DNA of 36,232 bases, taken from positions 1 through 36,232 of the forward strand of contig KE354498.1 of assembly GCA_000415505.1 (NCBI GenBank). The letters are read 5' to 3'. Positions 9,555 through 16,253 of the stretch are shown one piece after another. The notes below the pieces were generated by a model. The model did not search any database. It was not told the origin of the DNA and worked only from the letters and a program-made list of their open reading frames with translations. A program made the position numbers and the translations under genes. The stretch's first letter is position 1, and each line of letters opens with the position of its first letter. The stretch is from Streptomyces afghaniensis 772 (lineage in GTDB: Bacteria; Actinomycetota; Actinomycetes; Streptomycetales; Streptomycetaceae).

Positions 9555-10430
9555 TTACGGTTTCGTCAGCCCGAGCAGACGGGCGGCGTTCTCCTTGAGG
9601 ATCTTCGGCCGGACCTCTTCCTTGATCGTCAGCTTGTCGAAGTCGGCGAGCCAGCGGTCGGGGGTGAGGACGGGGAAGTCGGAGCCGAAGAGCACCTTGT
9701 CCTTCAGCAGCGTGTTCGCGTACTGCACGAGCTGCGGCGGGAAGTACTTCGGCGACCAGCCGGACAGGTCGATGTGCACGCCCGGCTTGTGCGTGGCGAC
9801 GGCCAGGGCCTCGTCCTGCCAGGGGAACGACGGGTGCGCCAGGATGATCTTCAGGTGCGGGAAGTCGGCGGCGACGTCGTCGACGTGCAGCGGGTTGGAG
9901 TACTTGAGCCGGATGCCGCCCCCGCCGGGCACGCCGGCGCCGATGCCGGTCTGGCCGGTGTGGAACAGGGCGATGGTGCCGGTCTCCTCGATCACCTCGT
10001 AGAGGTCGTAGGCCACCGAGCGGTCGTTGGGGAAGAAGCCCTGGATGCTGGGGTGGAACTTGAAGCCCTTCACCCCGTACTCCTCGACCAGGCGGCGGGC
10101 CTGCTTCACCCCCGCCTTCCCGCGGAAGGGGTCGATGGAGGCGAAGGGGATGAGGACGTCGGCGTTGGCGGCGGCGGCCTCGGCGACCTCCTCGTTCGGG
10201 ACGGGCGCCGTGCCGGTGGCTGACTCGGCGTCGACCGTGAAGATCACGGCGGCCATCCTCCGCTCGCGGTAGTACGCGGCGGTCTCCTCCAGGGTCGGCT
10301 TCCGCTTGCCCTCGACCTTGAAGTAGGCCGAGGAGGCGTCGTGCAGGTCGTCGTCCAGGGAGGAGTGGCCCTTGGAGGACACCTCGGCGTGGGTGTGGAC
10401 GTCGATCGCGACGAGGTCGTTCAGGTCCAT
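9555..10430 (-). CDS. Amidohydrolase-2 family metal-dependent hydrolase, CouO-like
   Basis: A 291-residue TIM-barrel protein with the usual metal ligands of the family: HxH at residues 12-14 (DVHTHAE), His in GFKFHPS, His in ILAHPSFPW and Asp in FGSDFPVL. Relatives include decarboxylases and C-C hydrolases acting on aromatic or keto acids. In the Rhodococcus cou pathway an amidohydrolase (CouO) performs the deacetylation step after beta-oxidation of the side chain, yielding a hydroxybenzoate; the same role is inferred here from neighbours. The ATG overlaps the SDR stop codon by one base (TGATG) with GGAGG just upstream, so translation is probably coupled. Substrate assignment rests on context, not on residues. 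Confidence 0.9.
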   Translation of the reverse strand: MDLNDLVAIDVHTHAEVSSKGHSSLDDDLHDASSAYFKVEGKRKPTLEETAAYYRERRMAAVIFTVDAESATGTAPVPNEEVAEAAAANADVLIPFASIDPFRGKAGVKQARRLVEEYGVKGFKFHPSIQGFFPNDRSVAYDLYEVIEETGTIALFHTGQTGIGAGVPGGGGIRLKYSNPLHVDDVAADFPHLKIILAHPSFPWQDEALAVATHKPGVHIDLSGWSPKYFPPQLVQYANTLLKDKVLFGSDFPVLTPDRWLADFDKLTIKEEVRPKILKENAARLLGLTKP

Positions 10431-11347
10431 CACGCCTCCGGGAACTTCGGTGCCGGGATGCCGACCGACTGCAGTTCGGCACCGACCGAGGTGGGCCAGG
10501 CGTCCGCGAGGGTGCCGGGGGTCCAGCCGCCGTCGGCGTAGGCCGCCCTGATCTCCTGCGGATGCGACCAGAGTGCCACCTTGTCGCCGCCGATGCCGAT
10601 GGCCTGCCCGGTGATGCCGCGCGCGGCCTCGGAGGCCAGGAACGGGACCAGGGCGGCGCAGTCCTCGGGGGTGCCGAAGCCCTCGCCCTTGCGCAGGAAG
10701 TCCGGCAGCGGCTCGCCGTTCCTCATGGCCTCGATGTACGGGGCGAAGGCCGGGATCGTCTCGGTCATCGCGGTCGCGGCGACCGGCACGATCGCGTTGA
10801 CGGTGATGTTCGCGCGGCCCAGCTCCATGGACCAGGTGCGGGCCATGGCCGCGATGCCGGCCTTGGCGGCGGCGTAGTTCGTCTGGCCGAAGTTGCCGCG
10901 CTGGCCGGCCGGGGAGCCGACCAGGATCAGCGAGCCGCCCTCGCCCTGCTCGCGCATCCGGACGGCGGCGGCGCGGGCGCAGGTGAAGGTGCCCTTGAGA
11001 TGGGTGGTGATCACCGCGTCGAAGTCGTCGTCGGTCATCTTCCACAGCACCTTGTCGCGGAGGATGCCCGCGTTGGTGACGAGGACGTCCAACCGGCCGA
11101 ACTCCTCGACCGCGCGGTTCACCAGCCGCTCGGCGGCCTCGGAGGTGCCGACCGGGACCACCTCCGCCACTGCCTTGCCGCCCGCCTCGGTGATGGACTT
11201 CACGGCCGCCTCGGCCACGGCCTCGTCGACGTCGTTGACGACGACGGATGCGCCGTGGGCGGCCAGGGCGTGCGCGTAGGCGAGGCCGAGGCCCCGGCCG
11301 CTGCCGGTGACGACGGCGACCTTGCCGGAGAGATCGATGCTGGGCAC
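10430..11347 (-). CDS. SDR family oxidoreductase, MFE-2-like 3-hydroxyacyl-CoA dehydrogenase (CouN-like)
   Basis: A 305-residue short-chain dehydrogenase with the Rossmann motif TGSGRGLG, NAG, and catalytic Ser plus YAAAK. The stretches VTNAGILRDK, GNFGQTNYAAAKAG and the acidic residue after the second strand (VVNDVDE) closely resemble the (3R)-hydroxyacyl-CoA dehydrogenase of multifunctional enzyme type 2, and the Asp suggests NAD+ use. It should oxidise a 3-hydroxyacyl-CoA to 3-oxoacyl-CoA; with MaoC hydratase and CoA ligase in the same operon, the aryl side chain of hydroxycinnamates is the likely substrate. It starts at GTG with AAGGGA eight bases upstream, first gene of a four-gene leftward operon behind a good promoter at 11385-11413. 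Confidence 0.92.
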   Translation of the reverse strand: MPSIDLSGKVAVVTGSGRGLGLAYAHALAAHGASVVVNDVDEAVAEAAVKSITEAGGKAVAEVVPVGTSEAAERLVNRAVEEFGRLDVLVTNAGILRDKVLWKMTDDDFDAVITTHLKGTFTCARAAAVRMREQGEGGSLILVGSPAGQRGNFGQTNYAAAKAGIAAMARTWSMELGRANITVNAIVPVAATAMTETIPAFAPYIEAMRNGEPLPDFLRKGEGFGTPEDCAALVPFLASEAARGITGQAIGIGGDKVALWSHPQEIRAAYADGGWTPGTLADAWPTSVGAELQSVGIPAPKFPEA

Positions 11348-11384
11348 GGGTGGGTCCCTTCACACGGGTTCGACTTCGAGATCG

Positions 11385-11413
11385 AAGCTAAGAGCAATAA
11401 TTGTTGACGTCAA
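11385..11413 (-). promoter_or_regulatory. Promoter of the SDR (cou-like) operon
   Basis: On the minus strand, TTGACG (complement of 11408-11413) and TAGCTT (complement of 11385-11390) are separated by exactly 17 bases, matching a housekeeping sigma consensus well. The first codon of the SDR gene is about 38 bases below the -10 element. The -35 hexamer is embedded in the palindrome described separately. Confidence 0.65.
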
Positions 11414-11421
11414 TAGTTGTT
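11396..11421. promoter_or_regulatory. Candidate MarR operator between SDR and marR genes
   Basis: The centre is a perfect 10-bp palindrome TTGACGTCAA (11404-11413). The symmetry continues imperfectly ten bases either side of the GACGTC core (13 of 16 half-site positions pair). It covers the -35 element of the leftward operon and lies just upstream of the rightward MarR gene, the usual arrangement for an autoregulated MarR repressor whose ligand is a catabolic intermediate. Confidence 0.6.
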
Positions 11422-11433
11422 GGCGACCCAAAG

Positions 11434-11958
11434 GTGCGAGATGCTGGGATCCCAGGAAGCGCCGAGCACAGGGAGCCCGTCATCACACGCCAGAACGTCA
11501 CCCCGAAGCCCATCGACGCGCACGAGCCGTGGATGCGCGGGCTGCACGCCGACACGGGGTACCTGCTGTACCGCCTGGGCCTGCGCTCGGGACAGCTCTT
11601 CAACTCCTGCCTCCAGGAGTCGGGCCTGCGCCTGCGCCACTACGCGGTACTGCGCTTCCTCGCCACCTCCGAGGGCGCCCTCCAGCGCGAGCTGAGCACC
11701 CGGCTCGGCTACGACCCGAGCGCGATCGTCGGCCTGGTCGACGACCTGGAGAAGCAGGGCTTCGCCGAGCGCCGCCCCTCCCCCGACGACCGCCGCAGCC
11801 GGATCGTCGCGCTGACCGAGAAGGGCCGCGCGTTCCTGCGCGACACCGACGAGGCGGGCCAGCGGGTGACGAACGAGCTCCTGGGCCCGCTGGACCCGGC
11901 CGAGCGGGACGCGCTGCACGGGCTGCTGCTGCGGATCGCCGAGGACGGACTCAACTGA
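11434..11958 (+). CDS. MarR family transcriptional regulator, CouR-like
   Basis: A winged-helix MarR protein, about 174 residues from GTG 11434. The conserved core starts near 11533 (ATG; MRGLHADTGYLLYRLG) and contains the recognition region ALQRELSTRLGYDPSAIVGLVDDLEKQGFAERRPSPDDRRSRIVALTEKG, with the typical beta-hairpin wing DRRSR. It is divergent from the SDR operon with a shared palindrome, so repression of that operon and of itself, relieved by an aryl-CoA thioester as for CouR, is inferred. The start is uncertain: TTG 11401/11404 lie inside the operator, GTG 11434 has no clear ribosome site, and the only good one (AGGGAG, 11470-11475) sits six bases before an ATC codon at 11482. Confidence 0.88.
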   Translation: MRDAGIPGSAEHREPVITRQNVTPKPIDAHEPWMRGLHADTGYLLYRLGLRSGQLFNSCLQESGLRLRHYAVLRFLATSEGALQRELSTRLGYDPSAIVGLVDDLEKQGFAERRPSPDDRRSRIVALTEKGRAFLRDTDEAGQRVTNELLGPLDPAERDALHGLLLRIAEDGLN

Positions 11959-11972
11959 TGTTGTGCAAATGA

Positions 11973-12001
11973 TTGACGGCTGCACGATGGATGCATAACT
12001 T
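11973..12001 (+). promoter_or_regulatory. Promoter of the MHS transporter-esterase-IclR operon
   Basis: TTGACG (11973-11978), a 17-base spacer and TAACTT (11996-12001) match a housekeeping sigma promoter. It starts 14 bases after the MarR stop and 37 bases before the transporter start. TGCA occurs three times around it, possibly half-sites for the IclR or MarR regulator. Confidence 0.65.
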
Positions 12002-12037
12002 CATCGGCCAACCGAGACCCGTCCCCAGGGAGCTCCC

Positions 12038-13387
12038 GTGCAGCCATCCCCTTCTGCCGCTCAACCTGCCCCCGATTCGCGGCAGTTGCGCCGCGTGGCC
12101 GTCTCCGGCCTGCTCGGAACGGCCGTCGAGTTCTACGACTTCCTCGTCTACGGCACGGTCGCCGCGCTCGTCTTCGGAGAGCTGTTCTTCCCCCGGGCCG
12201 ACCCGGCGGTCGGCACCATCGCGGCGTTCGGCACCTTCGCCGCCGGCTATCTCGCCCGCCCGCTCGGCGGCATCGTCTTCGGCCACTTCGGCGACCGGAT
12301 CGGCCGCAAGTCGATGATGCTGCTGACCATGGTCCTGATGGGCTCGGGCAGCTTCCTCATCGGCCTGCTGCCGACGTACGACGCGATCGGCGTCTGGGCC
12401 CCCATCCTGCTGGTCGCCCTGCGCGTGGTGCAGGGCATCGCGATCGGCGGCGAGTGGGGCGGCGCGATGCTCATGGTCGTCGAGCACGCCGAGCACGCGC
12501 AGGGTTCCCGGCGCGGTCTGTGGTCCAGCTTCACCCAGCTCGGCGCCCCGCTCGGTTCCGTGCTGTCGGCCGGTGTGGTCACCATCGTCGCCGGGCTGCC
12601 CGACGACGAGTTCCGCTCCTGGGGCTGGCGGGTGCCGTTCCTGCTGAGCATCGTGCTGCTGGCCGTCGGGCTGTTCGTGCGCCTCAAGGTCGCCGAGAGC
12701 CCGCTGTTCGCCCAGGTCAAGCGGCAACCGGTGGACAAGCCGCCGATCGTGGAGGTGCTGCGCCGTCCGAAGCCCGTACTGCTGGCCGCGTGCGTCGGCA
12801 TCGGCGCGTTCACCGCCCAGTCGCTGCTGACGAGCTTCATGATCTCCTACGCCGTCGACGAGGGGTACACCCGCCCGCAGGTGCTGACCGCGGTGACCGT
12901 CGCCTCCTGCGTGGCCCTCGTCGTCCTGCCCGCCGCGTCCGCGCTGTCGGACCGGGTCGGCCGCCGGCCCGTCGTGCTCGCCGGAGCGGTCGCCTCGGCC
13001 GCGCTCGCCTTCCCCGTGCTGGCGCTGGTCGACTCCGGCTCGCCCGGACTGCTGATCCTCGCCCTCGCCCTCGGTCACGGTGTCGCCCAGTCCACGATGT
13101 ACGGGCCGCTCGGCGCCCTGCTCACCGAGATGTTCGGCACCCGCGTCCGCTACACCGGTGCCTCCCTCGGCTACCAGGCGGCCACGCTGATCGGCGCCGG
13201 GTTCTCCCCGCTCATCGCCGGCAGCCTCCTCGCCTCGTACGGGGGCGGAAGCACGCCCGTCTCGCTGCTGCTGTGCGCGGGCGCGGCGATCACCGCCGTC
13301 ACCGTGTGGCGCCTGCGCGAGACGCACACCGACGCCCTCGACTCCCCCGCGCCCACCGCCCCCACCCTGGAAGGGACCCCGCGTTGA
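12038..13387 (+). CDS. MHS-type major facilitator transporter (aromatic acid/H+ symport)
   Basis: A 449-residue membrane protein with about 12 hydrophobic segments. Motifs typical of the metabolite:H+ symporter (MHS) branch are visible: TAVEFYDFLVYGTVAALVFGELFF at the first helix, FGHFGDRIGRKSMM in the loop between helices 2 and 3, RVVQGIAIGGEWGGA in helix 4, WGWRVPFLLS and a second DRVGRRP. It starts at GTG with GGGAG upstream. Its place next to the cou-like enzymes and regulator suggests uptake of hydroxycinnamates (CouT role). It overlaps the esterase start by 4 bases (TTGA), so the two are translationally linked. A resembling transporter lies in the quinate/shikimate cluster of this window. 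Confidence 0.92.
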   Translation: MQPSPSAAQPAPDSRQLRRVAVSGLLGTAVEFYDFLVYGTVAALVFGELFFPRADPAVGTIAAFGTFAAGYLARPLGGIVFGHFGDRIGRKSMMLLTMVLMGSGSFLIGLLPTYDAIGVWAPILLVALRVVQGIAIGGEWGGAMLMVVEHAEHAQGSRRGLWSSFTQLGAPLGSVLSAGVVTIVAGLPDDEFRSWGWRVPFLLSIVLLAVGLFVRLKVAESPLFAQVKRQPVDKPPIVEVLRRPKPVLLAACVGIGAFTAQSLLTSFMISYAVDEGYTRPQVLTAVTVASCVALVVLPAASALSDRVGRRPVVLAGAVASAALAFPVLALVDSGSPGLLILALALGHGVAQSTMYGPLGALLTEMFGTRVRYTGASLGYQAATLIGAGFSPLIAGSLLASYGGGSTPVSLLLCAGAAITAVTVWRLRETHTDALDSPAPTAPTLEGTPR

Positions 13388-14751
13388 GGATCCGCCTCGC
13401 TTTACTGACCGCCTGCCTGTCCCTCGCGACCGCGCTGCCGGCGCAGGCCGCCGCCACGGACAGCCACCTGGAGGGCCGGCTCCCCTCCGGTGCCGCGTAC
13501 GTGATGGACGTCCCCGCGTCCTGGAACGGCACGGTGCTGCTGTACAGCCACGGCTACTCCCCGGCCGGAGCCCCCAACCCGGCCCAGAACACTCCGGGTG
13601 CGGCCGCCCGGGACAAGCTGCTGGCCGAGGGCTACGCCCTGATCGGCTCCTCGTACGCGACGAACGGCTGGGCCGTCACCGAGGCGGTGCCGGACCAGCT
13701 CGCCACGCTGGATCTGTTCACCGAGAAGTTCGGGGCGGCCCGGCGGACGCTCGCCTGGGGCACCTCGTACGGCGGGTTCGTCACGACGATGCTCGCCGAG
13801 CGGCACGCCGGCCGGTTCGACGGCTCGCTGTCGATGTGCGGGCTGGTGCAGGGCGGCGTCGCCAACTGGAACAGCACCCTGGACCCGGTGTTCGCGCTGC
13901 GCACGCTCCTCGCACCGGACTCCGGGATCCGGCTCACGGGCTTCGCCGGCCAGCCGGAGGCGGTCGCCGCCGGGAAGGCGTTCACCTCGAAGGTCGACGC
14001 CGCCCAGCAGACCCCCGAGGGCCGGGCCCGGATCGCCCTCGCCGCCGCCCTGCACAACATCCCCGGCTACAACGACGCCTCGCAGACCGAGCCGGGGCCC
14101 ACGGACTGGGAAACCCAGCAGGCCAACCAGTACACCGCCGTCCGGGGCCTGCTCCAGATGCCCGCGTTCAGCTGGCGGCAGGAGGCCGAGAGCCGGGCGG
14201 GCGGCAACCCGTCGTGGAACACCGGTGTCGACTACACCGCCATGCTCACCCGGTCCCCGCTGTACAAAGAGGTGAAGGAGCTCTACAAGGAGGCAGGACT
14301 GTCCTTGCGTACCGACCTCTCGGCCCTGGGCCGGGCACCCCGGATCTCCGCCGATCAGCCGGCCGTACGGTGGATGCGGAACACCAGTGTGCTCTCCGGC
14401 CGACTGGCCGACCCGCAGCTGAACATCCACACGACCGGTGACGCGCTGATACCGGTGCAGTCGGAGAGCGCCTACCGGCGGGCGGCCGGCGCGGCCGGCT
14501 CCGGACCGCTGTTCCGTCAGGCCTACGTCGACGCCCCCGGCCACTGCACGTTCACCCCCGGCGAGACCCTGGCCGCCCTGCACGCCCTGGAACACCGCCT
14601 GGACACGGGCCGCTGGGACACCTCGCCCGCCGCCCTCAACTCCCGCGCCACAGCGGCGGATCCGACGGCGGATCCCCGCTACGTCCCGTACCGCCCGGCC
14701 GCCTACCCCCGCCCCTACGACCTCGCCCACCCGGGAGACACCCGGCCATGA
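13384..14751 (+). CDS. Secreted alpha/beta hydrolase, candidate hydroxycinnamoyl (feruloyl-type) esterase, TTA codon
   Basis: A 455-residue exported hydrolase starting at TTG that overlaps the transporter stop, with GGAAGGGA upstream. The Sec signal peptide covers about residues 1-22 (LALLTACLSLATALPAQAAA). The fold is alpha/beta hydrolase: LLYSHGYSP near the oxyanion strand, nucleophile elbow GTSYGG (Ser128), probable acid Asp353 in TTGDALIPVQSE, and His387 in APGHCTF. Codon 7 (13402-13404) is TTA, so translation probably depends on the bldA tRNA. The operon (aromatic acid transporter, IclR regulator, divergent cou-like pathway) suggests that it releases hydroxycinnamic acids from plant esters outside the cell. 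This is inference; a general esterase or peptidase-like activity is possible. Confidence 0.82.
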   Translation: MRIRLALLTACLSLATALPAQAAATDSHLEGRLPSGAAYVMDVPASWNGTVLLYSHGYSPAGAPNPAQNTPGAAARDKLLAEGYALIGSSYATNGWAVTEAVPDQLATLDLFTEKFGAARRTLAWGTSYGGFVTTMLAERHAGRFDGSLSMCGLVQGGVANWNSTLDPVFALRTLLAPDSGIRLTGFAGQPEAVAAGKAFTSKVDAAQQTPEGRARIALAAALHNIPGYNDASQTEPGPTDWETQQANQYTAVRGLLQMPAFSWRQEAESRAGGNPSWNTGVDYTAMLTRSPLYKEVKELYKEAGLSLRTDLSALGRAPRISADQPAVRWMRNTSVLSGRLADPQLNIHTTGDALIPVQSESAYRRAAGAAGSGPLFRQAYVDAPGHCTFTPGETLAALHALEHRLDTGRWDTSPAALNSRATAADPTADPRYVPYRPAAYPRPYDLAHPGDTRP

Positions 14752-15542
14752 CCGCACTGCCCCGAGTCCTCGGCTCCGCTCACGCGGGCGGCGCCGCCCC
14801 GACCGCGACCGACCGGCTGCTGTCCGTCCTCGCGGCCTTCGACCACGAGCACCCGGCCCTGTGCCTGACGGACATCAGCCGACGGGCCGGACTGAGCCTG
14901 ACCACCGCGCACCGGCTGGTGGGCGCGCTCACCGAGTGGGGAGCCCTGGAACGGGACGAGTCCGGCGTCTACCACGTCGGGCTGCGACTGTGGGAGATCG
15001 CCGCACTGGCGCCGCGCGGCCTCGCCCTGCGGCAGATCGCGCTGCCGTACCTGGAGGACCTGTACGAGGCGACGCACGAGAACGTGCAGCTGGCGGTGCG
15101 GGACGGCACGGACGTCGTCTACATCGAGTGGCTGTCGGGGCGGTCGGCGGTCGGTGTGCACATCCGCGTCGGCGCGCGCTGGCCGCTGCACGCCACCGGG
15201 GTCGGGCTCGCCCTGCTGGCGCACGGGGACCCGGAGTTCCAGGAGGAGTACTGCGCGGGCGCACTCGCGTCCTTCACGCCGTACACGATCACCGACCCCG
15301 CACGGCTGCGGCGGGAGCTCGCCGGAGTGCGCCGGACCGGCGTGGCGGTGAGCGACCGCCAGGTCACGGAGGACGCCCTGTCGGTGGCCGCGCCGGTGCG
15401 CACGGCGGACGGCTCGGTGGCCGCCGCCGTGTCCGTCGTGGTACCGCACGCCGACGCCCAGGTGCCGGTGCTGGTCCCGGCGGTACGGGTGGCGGCGCGC
15501 GGGATCTCCCGGGCCCTGGGGTGGCAGCCGGAGCGGGCCTGA
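14748..15542 (+). CDS. IclR family transcriptional regulator
   Basis: A 264-residue regulator. An N-terminal winged helix-turn-helix (about residues 22-80: TDRLLSVLAAFDHEHPALCLTDISRRAGLSLTTAHRLVGAL) is followed by the IclR effector domain (LRQIALPYLEDLYEATHENVQLAV, HIRVGARWPLHATGVGLALLA, VAVSDRQVTEDALSVAAPV). The ATG overlaps the esterase stop (ATGA), so it is the third gene of the transporter-esterase operon. IclR proteins commonly control aromatic acid catabolism, as activators or repressors; here the likely targets are its own operon and perhaps the cou-like genes, with a hydroxycinnamate or hydroxybenzoate ligand. The ligand is not readable from sequence. Confidence 0.93.
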   Translation: MTALPRVLGSAHAGGAAPTATDRLLSVLAAFDHEHPALCLTDISRRAGLSLTTAHRLVGALTEWGALERDESGVYHVGLRLWEIAALAPRGLALRQIALPYLEDLYEATHENVQLAVRDGTDVVYIEWLSGRSAVGVHIRVGARWPLHATGVGLALLAHGDPEFQEEYCAGALASFTPYTITDPARLRRELAGVRRTGVAVSDRQVTEDALSVAAPVRTADGSVAAAVSVVVPHADAQVPVLVPAVRVAARGISRALGWQPERA

Positions 15543-15599
15543 ACCGGCGCGTTCAGCAGTTACCCGGCATCGGCTTTCCGGCGAAGCGGTCGGTGCCGC

Positions 15600-16055
15600 T
15601 CAGGCCACGCAGAATTCATTGCCCTCCGGGTCCCGCAGCACGACGCCGTAGTACTCCATGTCCGGCTCGTCCATGACCCGCAGCACCGTCGCGCCGGCCG
15701 CGGTCAGCCGGTCCACCTTCGCCGTGATTCTCCGGGTGCGCTCCGGCAGGGGAACGCCTCTGCCGCCGCCGACCTTCAGGTCGAGATGCACCCGGTTCTT
15801 GACGGTCTTGCCCTCCGGCACCCGCTGGAACCAGACGCGGGGCCCCTGCCCGTCCGGGTCGACAATCGACTCGGGGGTCTCTCCCACTCCCTCGGCCAGT
15901 TCCTCCGCGGGCACCCCCGTGTCCGCCCAGTAGGCCCGCCAGGTGGGGTGCCCGCCCGGGGGCGGTTCGGGCACGTATCCGAGGGCCTCGGTCCAGAAGG
16001 TGACGAGCTTCGCCGGGTCGGCGCAGTCGATGGTCAGCTGCAAGGTGACATCCAT
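15600..16055 (-). CDS. VOC/glyoxalase-like protein
   Basis: A 151-residue protein with the paired beta-alpha-beta-beta-beta modules of the vicinal oxygen chelate superfamily: LTIDCADPAKLVTFWTEALGY at the N-terminus, VWFQRVPEGKTVKNRVHLDLKV in the middle, and VVLRDPEGNEFCVA at the end. The arrangement fits the glyoxalase-6-like subgroup common in actinomycetes, whose members include resistance proteins and uncharacterised enzymes. No clear ribosome-binding site precedes the ATG. It stands alone, convergent with the IclR operon (57-base gap) and divergent from the GH16 gene. Function is unknown beyond family. Confidence 0.85.
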   Translation of the reverse strand: MDVTLQLTIDCADPAKLVTFWTEALGYVPEPPPGGHPTWRAYWADTGVPAEELAEGVGETPESIVDPDGQGPRVWFQRVPEGKTVKNRVHLDLKVGGGRGVPLPERTRRITAKVDRLTAAGATVLRVMDEPDMEYYGVVLRDPEGNEFCVA

Positions 16056-16165
16056 ACCGTGAGCATCGCAGCAAGGTCTGACAACGGCCCCCAACAACCC
16101 GGTCGACAGAGCCCGTTCAGGACGTGCACTCATCGGCCGCCCCGCACTTTTCCCGGCTTCACCTC

Positions 16166-16194
16166 TTGACGACCCGGGTGACGTGGAGCACATT
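16166..16194 (+). promoter_or_regulatory. Putative promoter of the GH16 glucanase gene
   Basis: TTGACG (16166-16171), 17 bases, then CACATT (16189-16194), a partial -10 match. Transcription would begin close to the palindrome at 16205. A second TTGACG at 16193-16198 lacks a good -10. The remainder of the 16056-16253 gap shows nothing else that I can name. Confidence 0.4.
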
Positions 16195-16204
16195 GACGAC
16201 ACTC

Positions 16205-16218
16205 TGAGAGCGCTCTCA
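16205..16218. promoter_or_regulatory. LacI-family operator (CebR/CelR-like box) before GH16 gene
   Basis: TGAGAGCGCTCTCA is a perfect 14-bp palindrome, differing at one position per half-site from the TGGGAGCGCTCCCA box bound by CebR/CelR-type LacI regulators of cellulase genes in actinomycetes. It lies 35 bases before the glucanase start codon and just downstream of the putative promoter, a position suited to repression. Confidence 0.8.
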
Positions 16219-16253
16219 ACCTCCCCGCACCCGTACCCGAGAGGCATCCCCAC

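Noticed and set aside
11951-14757. Minus-strand frames opposite the transporter and the secreted esterase
   Set aside because: Repetitive Gly/Arg/Gln-rich translations with no domain signs; the + strand genes have membrane helices and a catalytic triad.
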